DNA from: a virus
DNA: 41,550 nt
Reading direction: 5' to 3' (one strand)
Virus record (IMG/VR): IMGVR_UViG_3300038954_000088
Coordinates: 1 to 41,550 of that record
The notes below the pieces were generated by a model. The model searched no databases and was not told the origin of the DNA. It saw only the letters and a program-made list of their open reading frames with translations. Below, in pieces: positions 13,042 to 19,975 of the stretch. The translations under genes were made by a program, and so were the position numbers. Position 1 is the stretch's first letter, and the number at the start of each line of letters is the position of its first letter.

Positions 13042-14423
13042 GCTGCGCCTCCTGCCATCTTCTGGAACCGACTTTGCTTGCGGCCGGTCTGCTGTCCCTG
13101 CTCGAGCAGCGACTTGTACTCGGCGATAGCCGAAGCGTCGGCGTTCGCAAACTTCGTGCGCTCGGGCAGCCACATCGTGTAGTGGACTCCGGTCGGACCG
13201 CCCCGGTGCTTAGCCCGGATCCACTCGGCCACGTTGGAATCAAAGTCGTCGTGGTAGTAGCCGTGGCGGTAGAGAAAGATGATCTGGTCAGCGTCCTGTT
13301 CGAGCTGGCCGCTCTCGCGCAGGTCAGACATCTGCGGGCGCTTGTCGCCACGGGCCTCGACGCTGCGGTTGAGCTGCGAGACGGCCACCACCGGAACCGC
13401 CAAGTCCTTCGCCAGCTTCTTGAGCGACCGGCTGATTTCGGAGATTTCGTTCGTGCGATTCTCGCCGCCGGCCTTGAGCAGTTGCAGGTAGTCCACGACG
13501 ATCAGCGCCGTGTCGTGCTTGCGGTGCGTGTACCGCGCCCTCGCGGCGACCTGGTTGACGTGCAACCCCGCCGTGTCATCGATGATCAGCTGGTGCGACT
13601 TGAGCAGCGCCAGCCCCTCGCGGATCTTGCGCCAGTCGTCTTTCGTCAGCCGCTTCGGGTCACGCAGCCGCTCGGGCGGGATGCCCATGCCGGCCGCGCG
13701 GGCCACCAGTTGCTCGCCCGCCATTTCCAGGCTGAAGACCTGAACCGGCTTCGACCGGCTGACGTGTTCGGCGATTTGCAGGGCGGCGGCGGTCTTGCCC
13801 GAGCCGGGTCGGCCAGCGAGCAGGATCAGGTCAGACGGGAGCATCCCCATCATTCCCCGGTCCACATCCACCAGCCCGGTGGTGATCGGCTCGAAGTCCG
13901 GTTGCGCCCGGCGGTCGAGGTCGTCAAGCCACCGCGCGGCGAACTGCGTGATCGGCTTCGGGCCGGTGAACGTGTCCTTGCCCGTCCAGTCCAGCAGCCG
14001 CTCGCTCATGTCCGAGACGATGGCCTCGGGTTCCTCGCCCGCCATCGCCCGGTCGCCCAAGTCCGCCGACAGACCTATCAGTCCGCGAAGGATTGCCTTC
14101 TGGCGCACGATCTTGGCGTAGCCGACCATATTCGCGGGGCCAGGGGTTTCATTGGCGAGCATCGTCAGGTAAGCGCCGTTGTCCACCTTCTTGAACTTGC
14201 CCTGGCGCTGGAACCATTCGCCGACCGTGACCGCGTCGCAGCGGTCGCCGGCCGCGTCGATCTCGACGCAGGCTTTCCAGATCAAGCGATGAGTTTCGCG
14301 GTAGAAGTCATCCTCGGTCAGCAGGTGCGCGACCTTGCCGACGCCGGCCATCATCACCGCGCCCAGGACCGATTGCTCGGCTTCGTTGCTGTGCGGGGGC
14401 GCTTTGACGTTGGGGTCAATCAT
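13038..14423 (-). CDS. Replicative DNA helicase, DnaB family
   Basis: A 461-residue DnaB-type helicase. The N-terminal domain (PPHSNEAEQSVLGAVMM...) is followed by the RecA-like motor with Walker A GRPGSGKT (about 203-210), Walker B ALIVVDYLQLL and the QLNRSVE and SDLRESGQLEQDAD motifs. It unwinds DNA at the fork, moving 5' to 3' on the lagging strand. The length is normal. It starts at the stop of the initiator gene with a small overlap, the O-P-like arrangement in which the initiator loads the helicase. Confidence 0.95.
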   Translation of the reverse strand: MIDPNVKAPPHSNEAEQSVLGAVMMAGVGKVAHLLTEDDFYRETHRLIWKACVEIDAAGDRCDAVTVGEWFQRQGKFKKVDNGAYLTMLANETPGPANMVGYAKIVRQKAILRGLIGLSADLGDRAMAGEEPEAIVSDMSERLLDWTGKDTFTGPKPITQFAARWLDDLDRRAQPDFEPITTGLVDVDRGMMGMLPSDLILLAGRPGSGKTAAALQIAEHVSRSKPVQVFSLEMAGEQLVARAAGMGIPPERLRDPKRLTKDDWRKIREGLALLKSHQLIIDDTAGLHVNQVAARARYTHRKHDTALIVVDYLQLLKAGGENRTNEISEISRSLKKLAKDLAVPVVAVSQLNRSVEARGDKRPQMSDLRESGQLEQDADQIIFLYRHGYYHDDFDSNVAEWIRAKHRGGPTGVHYTMWLPERTKFANADASAIAEYKSLLEQGQQTGRKQSRFQKMAGGAA

Positions 14424-15198
14424 CGTACTTGCCCTCCATCACCTTCACGCAGTTGCCCTGCTTGATCAGGAAGTCCAGGTCGGCGCGGAACGGTTTTTGC
14501 CTTGCACCGCTCGGTGGTGCCCGGCCCGATAGGAAGTCAGACATCTCGACCGTTCTGAAATACTGCTCCCAGTCCTCGAGCGTCGGCAGCTCGTTTCGCC
14601 ACCGCGCCCTGATGGCCTGCTCCCGCGCTGGCGTCAGCTTCACCACGTCGGGCAGGCTGGGGCAGCACGAGCGGTACAGCTCCAGGATTTCCTTGAGCGG
14701 GGTTGGTGGCTTCTTGCTCGCGCCGTCGTCGTCGGGTGATTCGCCGTCAGGCGATTCACACTCACCGTCAGGTGAGTAGTCTTTACTGGCTTGGCTAGGC
14801 TTGGCTAGGCTAGTAGTAGCCCCTGGGGGCGGGTCTTGTCCCTCTCTTAAGTCTGGACTTAAGTCCGGGCTTATGATTGCCCTTCCCTTTTTCTTAAGTT
14901 TGGCGTGAACCCAGTTGGGGGCATGGTCTGACCAGTCGTGTACGAGCAGTCTGTGATCGTCGTTTTCGTCGAGAAAGCCGACGCTTATGAGCGCGCTGAC
15001 AAACTGATCGGCATCGCCCTGCCAGCCTGCCTCGCCGGCGATCACCTGGTTCGACCACTTGCCGATATTCCCCTGCGGTGTCTGCTGAGCCACGAAGGCC
15101 CACAGCAGCTCAAGCAGACCGATGGCATGGGGAAGCGGGATCTCAAGCGTGAAGGCCAGCTCTTTGGTCTTGGGGTGCGTGAGGCCGTCTATCTTCAT
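14416..15198 (-). CDS. Replication initiator (O/DnaD-like, winged HTH)
   Basis: A 260-residue protein. The N-terminal 120 residues (MKIDGLTHPKTKELAFTLE...NIGKWSNQVIAGEAGWQG) read like a winged-helix domain of phage replisome organisers. A low-complexity Ser/Pro/Asp middle (about 110-165, SPDL and SPDGE repeats) follows, and then a helical C-terminus that may contact the helicase. Position next to dnaB matches lambda O next to P. The DNA coding for the middle carries tandem repeats, as lambda ori does inside O. A DnaT/DnaD-type protein is the alternative name. Confidence 0.75.
   Translation of the reverse strand: MKIDGLTHPKTKELAFTLEIPLPHAIGLLELLWAFVAQQTPQGNIGKWSNQVIAGEAGWQGDADQFVSALISVGFLDENDDHRLLVHDWSDHAPNWVHAKLKKKGRAIISPDLSPDLREGQDPPPGATTSLAKPSQASKDYSPDGECESPDGESPDDDGASKKPPTPLKEILELYRSCCPSLPDVVKLTPAREQAIRARWRNELPTLEDWEQYFRTVEMSDFLSGRAPPSGARQKPFRADLDFLIKQGNCVKVMEGKYDD
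14742..14904. repeat. Iteron-like repeats inside the initiator gene, candidate origin
   Basis: Four repeat types lie within 165 bp. CGCC-GTCA-GGCG (14742-14753) and CTCACC-GTCA-GGTGAG (14761-14776) are palindromes around the same GTCA. TTGGCTAGGC is directly repeated at 14791-14810. A 12-bp unit CTTAAGT(C/T)(C/T)GG occurs at 14846, 14858 and 14893, with a weaker copy at 14870. Lambda's origin is likewise built of iterons within gene O. A clear AT-rich unwinding block is not evident. Confidence 0.55.
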
Positions 15199-16049
15199 GC
15201 TGCGGCCCGATCCGCCAAGAATTGCCTAAACTTCTCGCGAACACTCGGGCGTGCCTTGCCCCATGCCTCGATAAGCGCCCGAAACTCTTCATCGGCCTTT
15301 TCCGCTTGGCGCTGCTTTTCGCTTTCCTTATGTTTCTTTTGTTCGGCCTTGCGCTTCGCTTCCCGTGCGGCTTTACGCGCCTTGCGCTCTTCGACAATTA
15401 CCTGAAGTTCATCAGCAGGTGACGACGCCTTGGCGATGCGCTCCAGAGCGGATTGGTTGTCCGCAAGCCCCGCATCCGCTGCCGCCTGTTTCACTTCGTC
15501 GGGAATGCTGGCGATTAGCTTGGCGCGGTGTGCCTGCGTCTTGGATATGCCGAGTTCGCGGGCGGCTGCGTTGGTGCCGGACTCGGATTGCGGTGGCGGT
15601 TTCTTGTACCCAATTTCAGCCGTTCCAACTTGGGACGGCTGATTTTGCTCCTCCCGCTCCCGCTCCTGCTTTTCCTCTAGCAGCCGTATCCATTCGGCGA
15701 TATGGTCGGAACGCTCTTGGGCGGTCAATTCGGCGCGGTGAAGGTTTTCTGCAATCTCCCAGAGTTCCGCGTCGATCTCATCATCACCATCGAAAATGAA
15801 GCACTCAATGGTGTCCCATCCAAGGGCTTTAACGGCTTCGAGGCGGTGCCGGCCAGTGACCAGTACAGGCTGCCCGTCGAATACTTCGCCACCATCTTCC
15901 CAGCCATCAACGATACGAATCGTGATCGGCGTTCTTAGACCGACAGAACCGATTGATTCCTTCAGTCGGTCCACCCCCTCAGAATTGAGGGGGCGGTGGC
16001 GATTGGCGATTGCAATGATGTTCGGGTCTAGTTGCTCAACCTGTCGCAT
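15195..16049 (-). CDS. ParB N-terminal domain protein
   Basis: A 284-residue protein. Residues 1-110 form a ParB/Spo0J nuclease-like domain: RHRPLNSEGVDRLKESIGSVGLRTPITI, then VLVTGRHRLEAVKALGW and ENLHRAELT. An HTH-like stretch follows (AARELGISKTQAHRAKLIA). The C-terminal third is a Lys/Glu-rich coiled coil. ParB domains of this kind bind CTP or DNA; in phages they may partition DNA or regulate transcription. The ATG is chosen over a GTG one codon earlier; it overlaps the previous stop (TGATG). Confidence 0.82.
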   Translation of the reverse strand: MRQVEQLDPNIIAIANRHRPLNSEGVDRLKESIGSVGLRTPITIRIVDGWEDGGEVFDGQPVLVTGRHRLEAVKALGWDTIECFIFDGDDEIDAELWEIAENLHRAELTAQERSDHIAEWIRLLEEKQEREREEQNQPSQVGTAEIGYKKPPPQSESGTNAAARELGISKTQAHRAKLIASIPDEVKQAAADAGLADNQSALERIAKASSPADELQVIVEERKARKAAREAKRKAEQKKHKESEKQRQAEKADEEFRALIEAWGKARPSVREKFRQFLADRAAA

Positions 16050-16927
16050 CACTTCAACTCCGGCAGCTTTTCATGCCGCTTCATGCTGTGCTGAAGGGTC
16101 CGAACTTTGCGCCCTGCCCGGCGGTTGTTCCAGGCTGAAAACAGCGTCTTCAGACGCTCATTCGGGGCAAGTCTTTTCGTGGGGTCCATCAACTTGTCAC
16201 GAGCAACGAACACCGGATCTCCCGCTTCCAGCCCGGAGCCTCGGATAAGATCGCTCATGAATTGGTCGGCATCTTCTGGCGATACCTGGCTCATGATGTA
16301 GTGCGCCGTGACCAAGAGCGACAGCGGCGAAATTCTGCCGTGACCAGACTTGTTGCATGTGCGCAAACCGAATGCCAGATCAGGTGCAATCTCCATTGCG
16401 AAGTTTGTGATCTCCGGCTTGGAAAATTTCTGATCCATGCCTGTCGTGATCTTGCCCCACCGATTGATCTTTAGGATGTAGTGAGACGCAGCGGCCACGT
16501 GGGTTCCGCTGCCAACGCCCTCCATACCGAGAAAATCGGCGACAGTGCGAACGCGGCCAATATCCATCCGCTTTCTAGCTTCCCGGTCGATACCGAAAAC
16601 CATAAAGGTTGGGATGGACTTATCAGCCATAACCACTGCCATCGACCTGTTCTGCCCATCATTCAGAAGACCACATCTGCTGACTACGATTGTCTGACCA
16701 TTGAGCTCCCAGCGGCCCGCCTTGATGTCTTCGGCCATTTCCTGAATGTGCCAAGTCTTTTTTGGTCGGTTCTCTGGATTTCTTGACAAGAGGATTTCGG
16801 CCAACTCCGGCGTCAGCTCGACGCGCAACGCAAACGGCTCGCGCTCGCCGCGCTTCACCATACTGTCCAGCCAGCTCCTTGTGGCCTCGATTGAATTGGT
16901 TTCAGTTGGTAGTTTTGCTATACTCAT
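16049..16927 (-). CDS. ParB/DGQHR-like fold protein
   Basis: A 292-residue protein starting MSIAKLPTET, with AAGGAG upstream. The core ELTPELAEILLSRN...GRWELNGQTIVVSRCGLLNDGQNRSMAVV resembles the ParB-like and DGQHR families, where the NDGQxR loop is conserved. A helical C-terminal half follows. This phage family lacks a known reaction. It is second in the early right operon, right after the Cro-like gene, and feeds directly into a true ParB-domain gene. Two ParB-fold proteins side by side suggest a shared DNA-binding task. Confidence 0.65.
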   Translation of the reverse strand: MSIAKLPTETNSIEATRSWLDSMVKRGEREPFALRVELTPELAEILLSRNPENRPKKTWHIQEMAEDIKAGRWELNGQTIVVSRCGLLNDGQNRSMAVVMADKSIPTFMVFGIDREARKRMDIGRVRTVADFLGMEGVGSGTHVAAASHYILKINRWGKITTGMDQKFSKPEITNFAMEIAPDLAFGLRTCNKSGHGRISPLSLLVTAHYIMSQVSPEDADQFMSDLIRGSGLEAGDPVFVARDKLMDPTKRLAPNERLKTLFSAWNNRRAGRKVRTLQHSMKRHEKLPELK

Positions 16928-16956
16928 TACGTAACATCTCCTTACTTGAGGTAACG

Positions 16957-16997
16957 AACGCCCGGAATGCTTTGCTCGGCACCGGGCGTTTTCTTTT
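16957..16997 (+). terminator. Hairpin with plus-strand T-run
   Basis: AACGCCCGG (16957-16965) pairs with CCGGGCGTT (16982-16990), a 9-bp stem, followed on the plus strand by TTTTCTTTT. It lies between the Cro-like gene and the next gene of the minus-strand operon. On the minus strand the stem is followed only by TTCG, so there it would act as a pause or weak attenuator, while stopping stray plus-strand transcription. Confidence 0.6.
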
Positions 16998-17190
16998 ACG
17001 CAGCGTCTTGCCCGCTGCGTTGCTCTGCCAGCATGGCGCGAATTTGCCACTGCCTCGCTTCCGAAAGTTCGTCATCCTCGCCCGCCGCGTACATTGCCTG
17101 GCGGCTGACGCCAAAAACCTTCGCTAGCTGGTAATCGGTCTTGACCCCGAACAGCTCGCGCGCTTCTCGCTTCGTGTATTTCTTGTCCAT
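16996..17190 (-). CDS. Cro-like HTH protein (64 aa)
   Basis: Starting MDKKYTKREARELFGVKTD, it holds a compact HTH: TDYQLAKVFGVSRQAMYAAG, close to the Cro/YdaS pattern in which a short first helix is followed by VSRQA. The tail (LSEARQWQIRAML) resembles a dimer helix. Its own promoter (TTGACT-17-TATATT) is directly upstream, and it heads the replication operon, just as cro heads the lambda right operon. It probably binds the inverted repeats at 17203-17249 to damp both early promoters. Confidence 0.8.
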   Translation of the reverse strand: MDKKYTKREARELFGVKTDYQLAKVFGVSRQAMYAAGEDDELSEARQWQIRAMLAEQRSGQDAA

Positions 17191-17197
17191 GAGGCGT

Positions 17198-17226
17198 AAT
17201 ATACCCGATAAAAAAAATCTAGTCAA
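17198..17226 (-). promoter_or_regulatory. Early rightward-type promoter (pR-like)
   Basis: Minus strand TTGACT (17226-17221), 17-base A/T-rich spacer, TATATT (17203-17198), eight bases before the Cro-like start codon. The match to the sigma-70 consensus is close. It drives the Cro-like and replication genes. An ACCCGAT motif in its spacer is the inverted partner of ATCGGGT in the opposing promoter. Confidence 0.85.
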
Positions 17227-17231
17227 ACCCC

Positions 17232-17260
17232 TTGACACGTCAATCGGGTTGCCGTAATCT
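17232..17260 (+). promoter_or_regulatory. Early leftward-type promoter (pL-like) with operator
   Basis: TTGACA (17232-17237), 17-base spacer, TAATCT (17255-17260). A 12-bp palindrome TTGAC-AC-GTCAA (17232-17243) covers the -35, and ATCGGGT (17243-17249) pairs with ACCCGAT at 17203-17209 in the divergent promoter. The two -35 boxes are only five bases apart, so one bound repressor could block both promoters. It drives the plus-strand recombination operon. Confidence 0.85.
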
Positions 17261-17292
17261 GCTCTCATCAAATCACGAAACGGGAGCAGCAA

Positions 17293-17469
17293 ATGAACCA
17301 AACACAGAAGCAAATGCGTGACCGAGCAGCCCAAGGCTGCGACCCGTTAACCGGCCGGCCAATGCAGGTTGTTGGGCCGATTACAGCAGGCTTGGATGGC
17401 AAATGCCGCGATTCTGAGGGAATTGAGGTCACGCTGTCCAAGCATGGTGACTGGGTGCCGGTGCAATGA
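17293..17469 (+). CDS. Small early protein (58 aa)
   Basis: The first gene of the plus-strand operon, reading MNQTQKQMRDRAAQGCDPLTG and ending GDWVPVQ. GGGAG lies six bases before the ATG. Its stop overlaps the next start (AATGA). It has two cysteines, no membrane span and no recognised family. First-expressed small phage proteins often modify host functions; nothing here shows which. Its position right after the pL-like promoter and the coupling to the next gene support it as real. Confidence 0.65.
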   Translation: MNQTQKQMRDRAAQGCDPLTGRPMQVVGPITAGLDGKCRDSEGIEVTLSKHGDWVPVQ

Positions 17470-17570
17470 AAAGAAAGAGTGACTTTAACTGGCTCCTCGA
17501 TGTTGTTTGGCCGATTGCCTTGGTTCTAAGCATCTTGGTTATAGGAGCCACAATGCTGGGAGCGAAATGA
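17466..17570 (+). CDS. Small membrane protein (34 aa)
   Basis: A tiny gene: MKRKSDFNWLLDVVWPIALV then LSILVIGATMLGAK. A basic N-terminus precedes one membrane span of about 20 residues (VVWPIALVLSILVIGATML). Both ends overlap neighbouring genes by a few bases, forming a translationally coupled chain, the strongest argument that it is real. Similar one-span peptides are common in early operons of lambdoid phages, where some alter host membranes or proteases. The function here is unknown. Confidence 0.6.
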   Translation: MKRKSDFNWLLDVVWPIALVLSILVIGATMLGAK

Positions 17571-18172
17571 TGCGAGTGTTGGTCGCTTGTGAATATTCCG
17601 GCGTAGTTCGCGATGCGTTTATCGCCGCCGGGCATGAGGCCATGAGCTGCGACCTGCTGCCCACGGACTCGCCCGGCCCGCACTACGAAGGCGACGTGTT
17701 CGACATCATCGACTACCCGTGGGATTTGGCGATCATGCACCCGCCCTGCACTCACACGGCAGTGAGTGGGGCGCGGCACTTTGCCGATAAGCGCATGGAT
17801 GGCCGCCAGCAATGCGGCATCAGTTTCATCATGCGCCTGATTCGACGGAGCCAGCATATTCCCATGACGGCCATTGAGCAACCGGTAAGCATCCTGTCAA
17901 GCCACTATCGCAAGCCCGATCAGATCATCCAGCCGTGGCAATTCGGTCACGGCGAGGTCAAAGCGATCTGCCTGTGGCTAAAAAATCTTTCCGAGTTGCA
18001 GCCGACCAAAACTGTGGATGGACGCGAGGCTCGTGTACACCGGATGGCTCCGTCTCCAAACCGATGGAAAGAGCGAAGCAAGTTTTACCCCGGTATTGCC
18101 AAGGCAATGGCTGATCAATGGGGCGAAGAGACGCCGCCGCGCGGCAAATTTATGGAACTAGTGAGCTATTGA
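17567..18172 (+). CDS. DNA methylase-like protein (C5-methyltransferase superfamily)
   Basis: A 201-residue protein: MRVLVACEYSGVVRDAFIAAGHEAMSCD is an AdoMet-binding start. LAIMHPPCTHTAVSG holds a Pro-Pro-Cys like the catalytic loop, and AIEQPVSIL stands where ENPVS is usual. VHRMAPSPNRWKERSKFYPGIA is the family's C-terminal hallmark. The family is usually called DNA cytosine methyltransferase in phage annotations, though it lacks a target-recognition domain and is short. The start may be this ATG or the next one; an SD (GGGAG) lies four or seven bases away. It is the second methylase-type gene here. Confidence 0.75.
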   Translation: MMRVLVACEYSGVVRDAFIAAGHEAMSCDLLPTDSPGPHYEGDVFDIIDYPWDLAIMHPPCTHTAVSGARHFADKRMDGRQQCGISFIMRLIRRSQHIPMTAIEQPVSILSSHYRKPDQIIQPWQFGHGEVKAICLWLKNLSELQPTKTVDGREARVHRMAPSPNRWKERSKFYPGIAKAMADQWGEETPPRGKFMELVSY

Positions 18173-18173
18173 T

Positions 18174-18377
18174 ATGAAACACAAATCCACCCAACCCCTC
18201 GACTACGGAGCACCGGACTGGACGTCTAAGAAAATGACACGCAGCGCCCCATTCACCTACGCGGCCTCTGCGCGAGCCGTCAGGCGCGTGGAGCGATCTG
18301 AGCGGCATATCCCATGGCTGGTCGTTGGCTGTATCGTTGTGGCCGCTGTGTGTGCGGTTGGGATGGTGGTGGTATGA
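18174..18377 (+). CDS. Small membrane protein (67 aa)
   Basis: The N-terminal 48 residues are polar and basic (SARAVRRVERSERHIP), followed by a single C-terminal membrane span (WLVVGCIVVAAVCAVGMVVV). The topology suggests the positively charged part stays in the cytoplasm. It starts one base after the methylase stop and its stop overlaps the next ATG (ATGA). The SD is weak, so translation may rely on coupling. I do not recognise a family. Confidence 0.6.
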   Translation: MKHKSTQPLDYGAPDWTSKKMTRSAPFTYAASARAVRRVERSERHIPWLVVGCIVVAAVCAVGMVVV

Positions 18378-18853
18378 GGGGCTACGCTGCAATCGGCCTA
18401 GATAACCCGAAGAACGGAATCAACGTCGGTTCCGTACTCAGGGCAGCGGGCTGTTATGGGGCAAGCCTCGTGGCCGTATCCGGGCCGCGCCCCAACTACT
18501 ACCTGCACAGGATGGCGACTGACACTCAGAAAGTGCATCGGCATATCCCCGTGCAAAAAGTGGAGGATCTGCAGTCGGTCATCCCGCATGGCTCTGTCCC
18601 CGTCGCGGTTGATTTTATTGAAGGCGCTACACCGCTTCCCGAATACTGCCATCCAGAGCGGGCCTTCTACATCTTCGGTGCGGAGGACGCAACGCTAGGT
18701 GCCAGGATCACTAGCTGGTGCCGAGACGCGATCTATGTGCCGACAAGCGACTGCATGAATCTTGCAGCGACGGTCAACGTAGTCCTGTATGACCGCGCTT
18801 GCCAGATCGGCTTCCCGGCGGCCGCACCGAAGCGAAAAGTGGAGACCACATGA
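18374..18853 (+). CDS. SpoU/TrmH-family RNA methyltransferase-like
   Basis: A 159-residue protein with the three SPOUT (TrmH) motifs in order: NGINVGSVLRAAGCYGAS (motif 1), YIFGAEDATLG (motif 2) and SDCMNLAATVNVVLYDR (motif 3). These form the knotted AdoMet-binding fold and dimer surface. Family members 2'-O-methylate tRNA or rRNA. The length equals the minimal catalytic domain without an RNA-binding extension, as in TrmL. Phage copies are uncommon; it might mark host tRNA or rRNA, or counter an RNA-targeting defence. It is coupled at both ends by ATGA overlaps. Confidence 0.82.
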   Translation: MRGYAAIGLDNPKNGINVGSVLRAAGCYGASLVAVSGPRPNYYLHRMATDTQKVHRHIPVQKVEDLQSVIPHGSVPVAVDFIEGATPLPEYCHPERAFYIFGAEDATLGARITSWCRDAIYVPTSDCMNLAATVNVVLYDRACQIGFPAAAPKRKVETT

Positions 18854-19086
18854 TTATCGACTTCCCCAAAGCTGGCTCCCTCCCTAGCCAGCCTGCGCGG
18901 CGCAGTATCGCCGCCCGCCCTGTCGCTGCCTCCCTCCAGCGACGGGGCACCTTTTCGGCCCGTTACGCGCCAAACGTCTCAGCGCAAAATGGAGGCGAAA
19001 CCCTGTGTCGGTTATGCCCCACAGGTTGTGTCAACCACTCCCGGTCGAGAGGCCGGGCGGGCCACCTATTCCGGGGTGCGTCATGA
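18850..19086 (+). CDS. Small hypothetical protein (78 aa)
   Basis: It starts MIIDFPKAGSLPSQPARRSI after GGAG, with the ATG overlapping the previous stop; its own stop overlaps the next ATG. The product is Arg/Ser-rich and low in hydrophobic residues, with a CRLCPTGC Cys cluster (two Cys pairs) near the C-terminus that could bind zinc. The composition is not strongly gene-like, so the coupled start and stop are the main support. No family recognised. Confidence 0.45.
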   Translation: MIIDFPKAGSLPSQPARRSIAARPVAASLQRRGTFSARYAPNVSAQNGGETLCRLCPTGCVNHSRSRGRAGHLFRGAS

Positions 19087-19451
19087 TCACCCTCAGCACC
19101 CACGCCCCCACTAACCGCCTCCGCCTGCTCGCGTGGCGCGCCAGACAGGCCCGCTACAGCCGTGAGCTGGCAGAGGCGTCGGGTGTCCGCAGCGGCGGTC
19201 GTCAAGGCGCTGCTTGCGGTTGTGCTTCTCCCCGGTCTTCGGGCCGGGGAGCTTTCTACACCGCCGTCACGGAGACCCTGGGTGGTATCGGCCTGTGCCT
19301 CGCGCTGGCTGCCGTTCTGACGGCGGCTGACTGGCTGCCCGATGTGTTCGTGGCCAAGCAACCGGAGTGCCGCAAGCAATGGACGCCCGACGCGCGTTAC
19401 GTGCGGCACTGTGATTTTCACGATGGGAAAGGGTTTGTCGAAGATGAGTAG
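19083..19451 (+). CDS. Hypothetical protein with one membrane span (122 aa)
   Basis: The ATG overlaps the previous stop. The N-terminal half is Arg- and Ala-rich (RLRLLAWRARQARYSRELAEASG). A membrane span follows at about residues 72-90 (GGIGLCLALAAVLTAADWL), and the C-terminal tail has two Cys (PECRKQW, RHCDFHDG). A strong RNA hairpin lies within the reading frame between these halves (19228-19251). Either this is one protein, or the halves belong to separate small genes; no second start with a good SD is evident. Confidence 0.5.
   Translation: MITLSTHAPTNRLRLLAWRARQARYSRELAEASGVRSGGRQGAACGCASPRSSGRGAFYTAVTETLGGIGLCLALAAVLTAADWLPDVFVAKQPECRKQWTPDARYVRHCDFHDGKGFVEDE
19228..19251 (+). terminator. 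Terminator-like hairpin within the reading frame at 19083-19451
   Basis: CTCCCCGG (19228-19235) pairs with CCGGGGAG (19244-19251) around an eight-base loop; CTTTCT follows. The stem is very stable, but the U-tract is interrupted. It could reduce transcription into the ERF, exonuclease and SSB genes unless antiterminated. Confidence 0.35.
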
Positions 19452-19974
19452 CGAAAAGATGGGCGGGCCTGCGTTCCCGCACGGTAACCCGGAGCAAGGT
19501 GGACACTCCGGCAACATGACAATGTGGGACTACTACGCTGCGCGCACGCCTGACAAATTTATGAGACTGCGGCCAACGCTTGAAGCGCCGGCAGCCTGCG
19601 CGGAATTTGCCGACGCCATGATCGCCCAACGCGCCAAGCGCATGGAGGGCGGGGGAATGAGTGGCATGCCGAAAAAAATATATGCATACCACCGTGAATA
19701 CGGCACAGGGACTTGGATTGATTTTGACGACTCAAGCCCTGGAGACCCGGCAACTGAATACATTCGCGCCGACCTCGCCGCCGAGCGTGAGCGGGCTCTT
19801 CGGGGACTACTTTTTAAGATTCTCGTCAGCGGCAGCTTTTATCCGAATGCATTAGATATTGATGTGCATGATGCCAACGGCTTTACTGATGGCCTGGATA
19901 TGGCCGAAGCCATCAAGAGCGCCCTCGCCCGAACCGAACAACACACTGCCCGCGATGGCGGGCAAGGAGATTGA
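19444..19974 (+). CDS. Hypothetical protein, apparent fusion of two small phage families (176 aa)
   Basis: The first half (MSSEKMGGPAFPHGNP...MTMWDYYAARTPDKF...FADAMIAQRAKRM) resembles small phage proteins that normally end soon after the ADAMIAxR helix. The second half, from MPKKIYAYHREYGTGTWIDFDD through EYIRADLAAERERALRGLL, resembles another small family with a YIRADL motif. Both are in one frame here without an intervening stop. The SD before 19444 is weak. No function is known for either half. An internal start at MSGMPKK would separate them, but the preceding purine-rich stretch is only a fair SD. Confidence 0.65.
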   Translation: MSSEKMGGPAFPHGNPEQGGHSGNMTMWDYYAARTPDKFMRLRPTLEAPAACAEFADAMIAQRAKRMEGGGMSGMPKKIYAYHREYGTGTWIDFDDSSPGDPATEYIRADLAAERERALRGLLFKILVSGSFYPNALDIDVHDANGFTDGLDMAEAIKSALARTEQHTARDGGQGD

Positions 19975-19975
19975 G

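Noticed and set aside
13074-14465. 463-codon plus-strand open frame opposite dnaB
   Set aside because: It is antisense to a clear DnaB gene, has no SD and encodes an Arg/Leu/Val-rich sequence typical of GC-rich antisense frames.
14742-14904. Repeats as a CRISPR array
   Set aside because: Units are 10-12 bp, tandem without spacers and within a coding gene; iterons explain them. No CRISPR array was seen in the window.
18963-19517. 184-codon minus-strand frame in the early-left operon
   Set aside because: Antisense to coupled plus-strand genes and without start signals.
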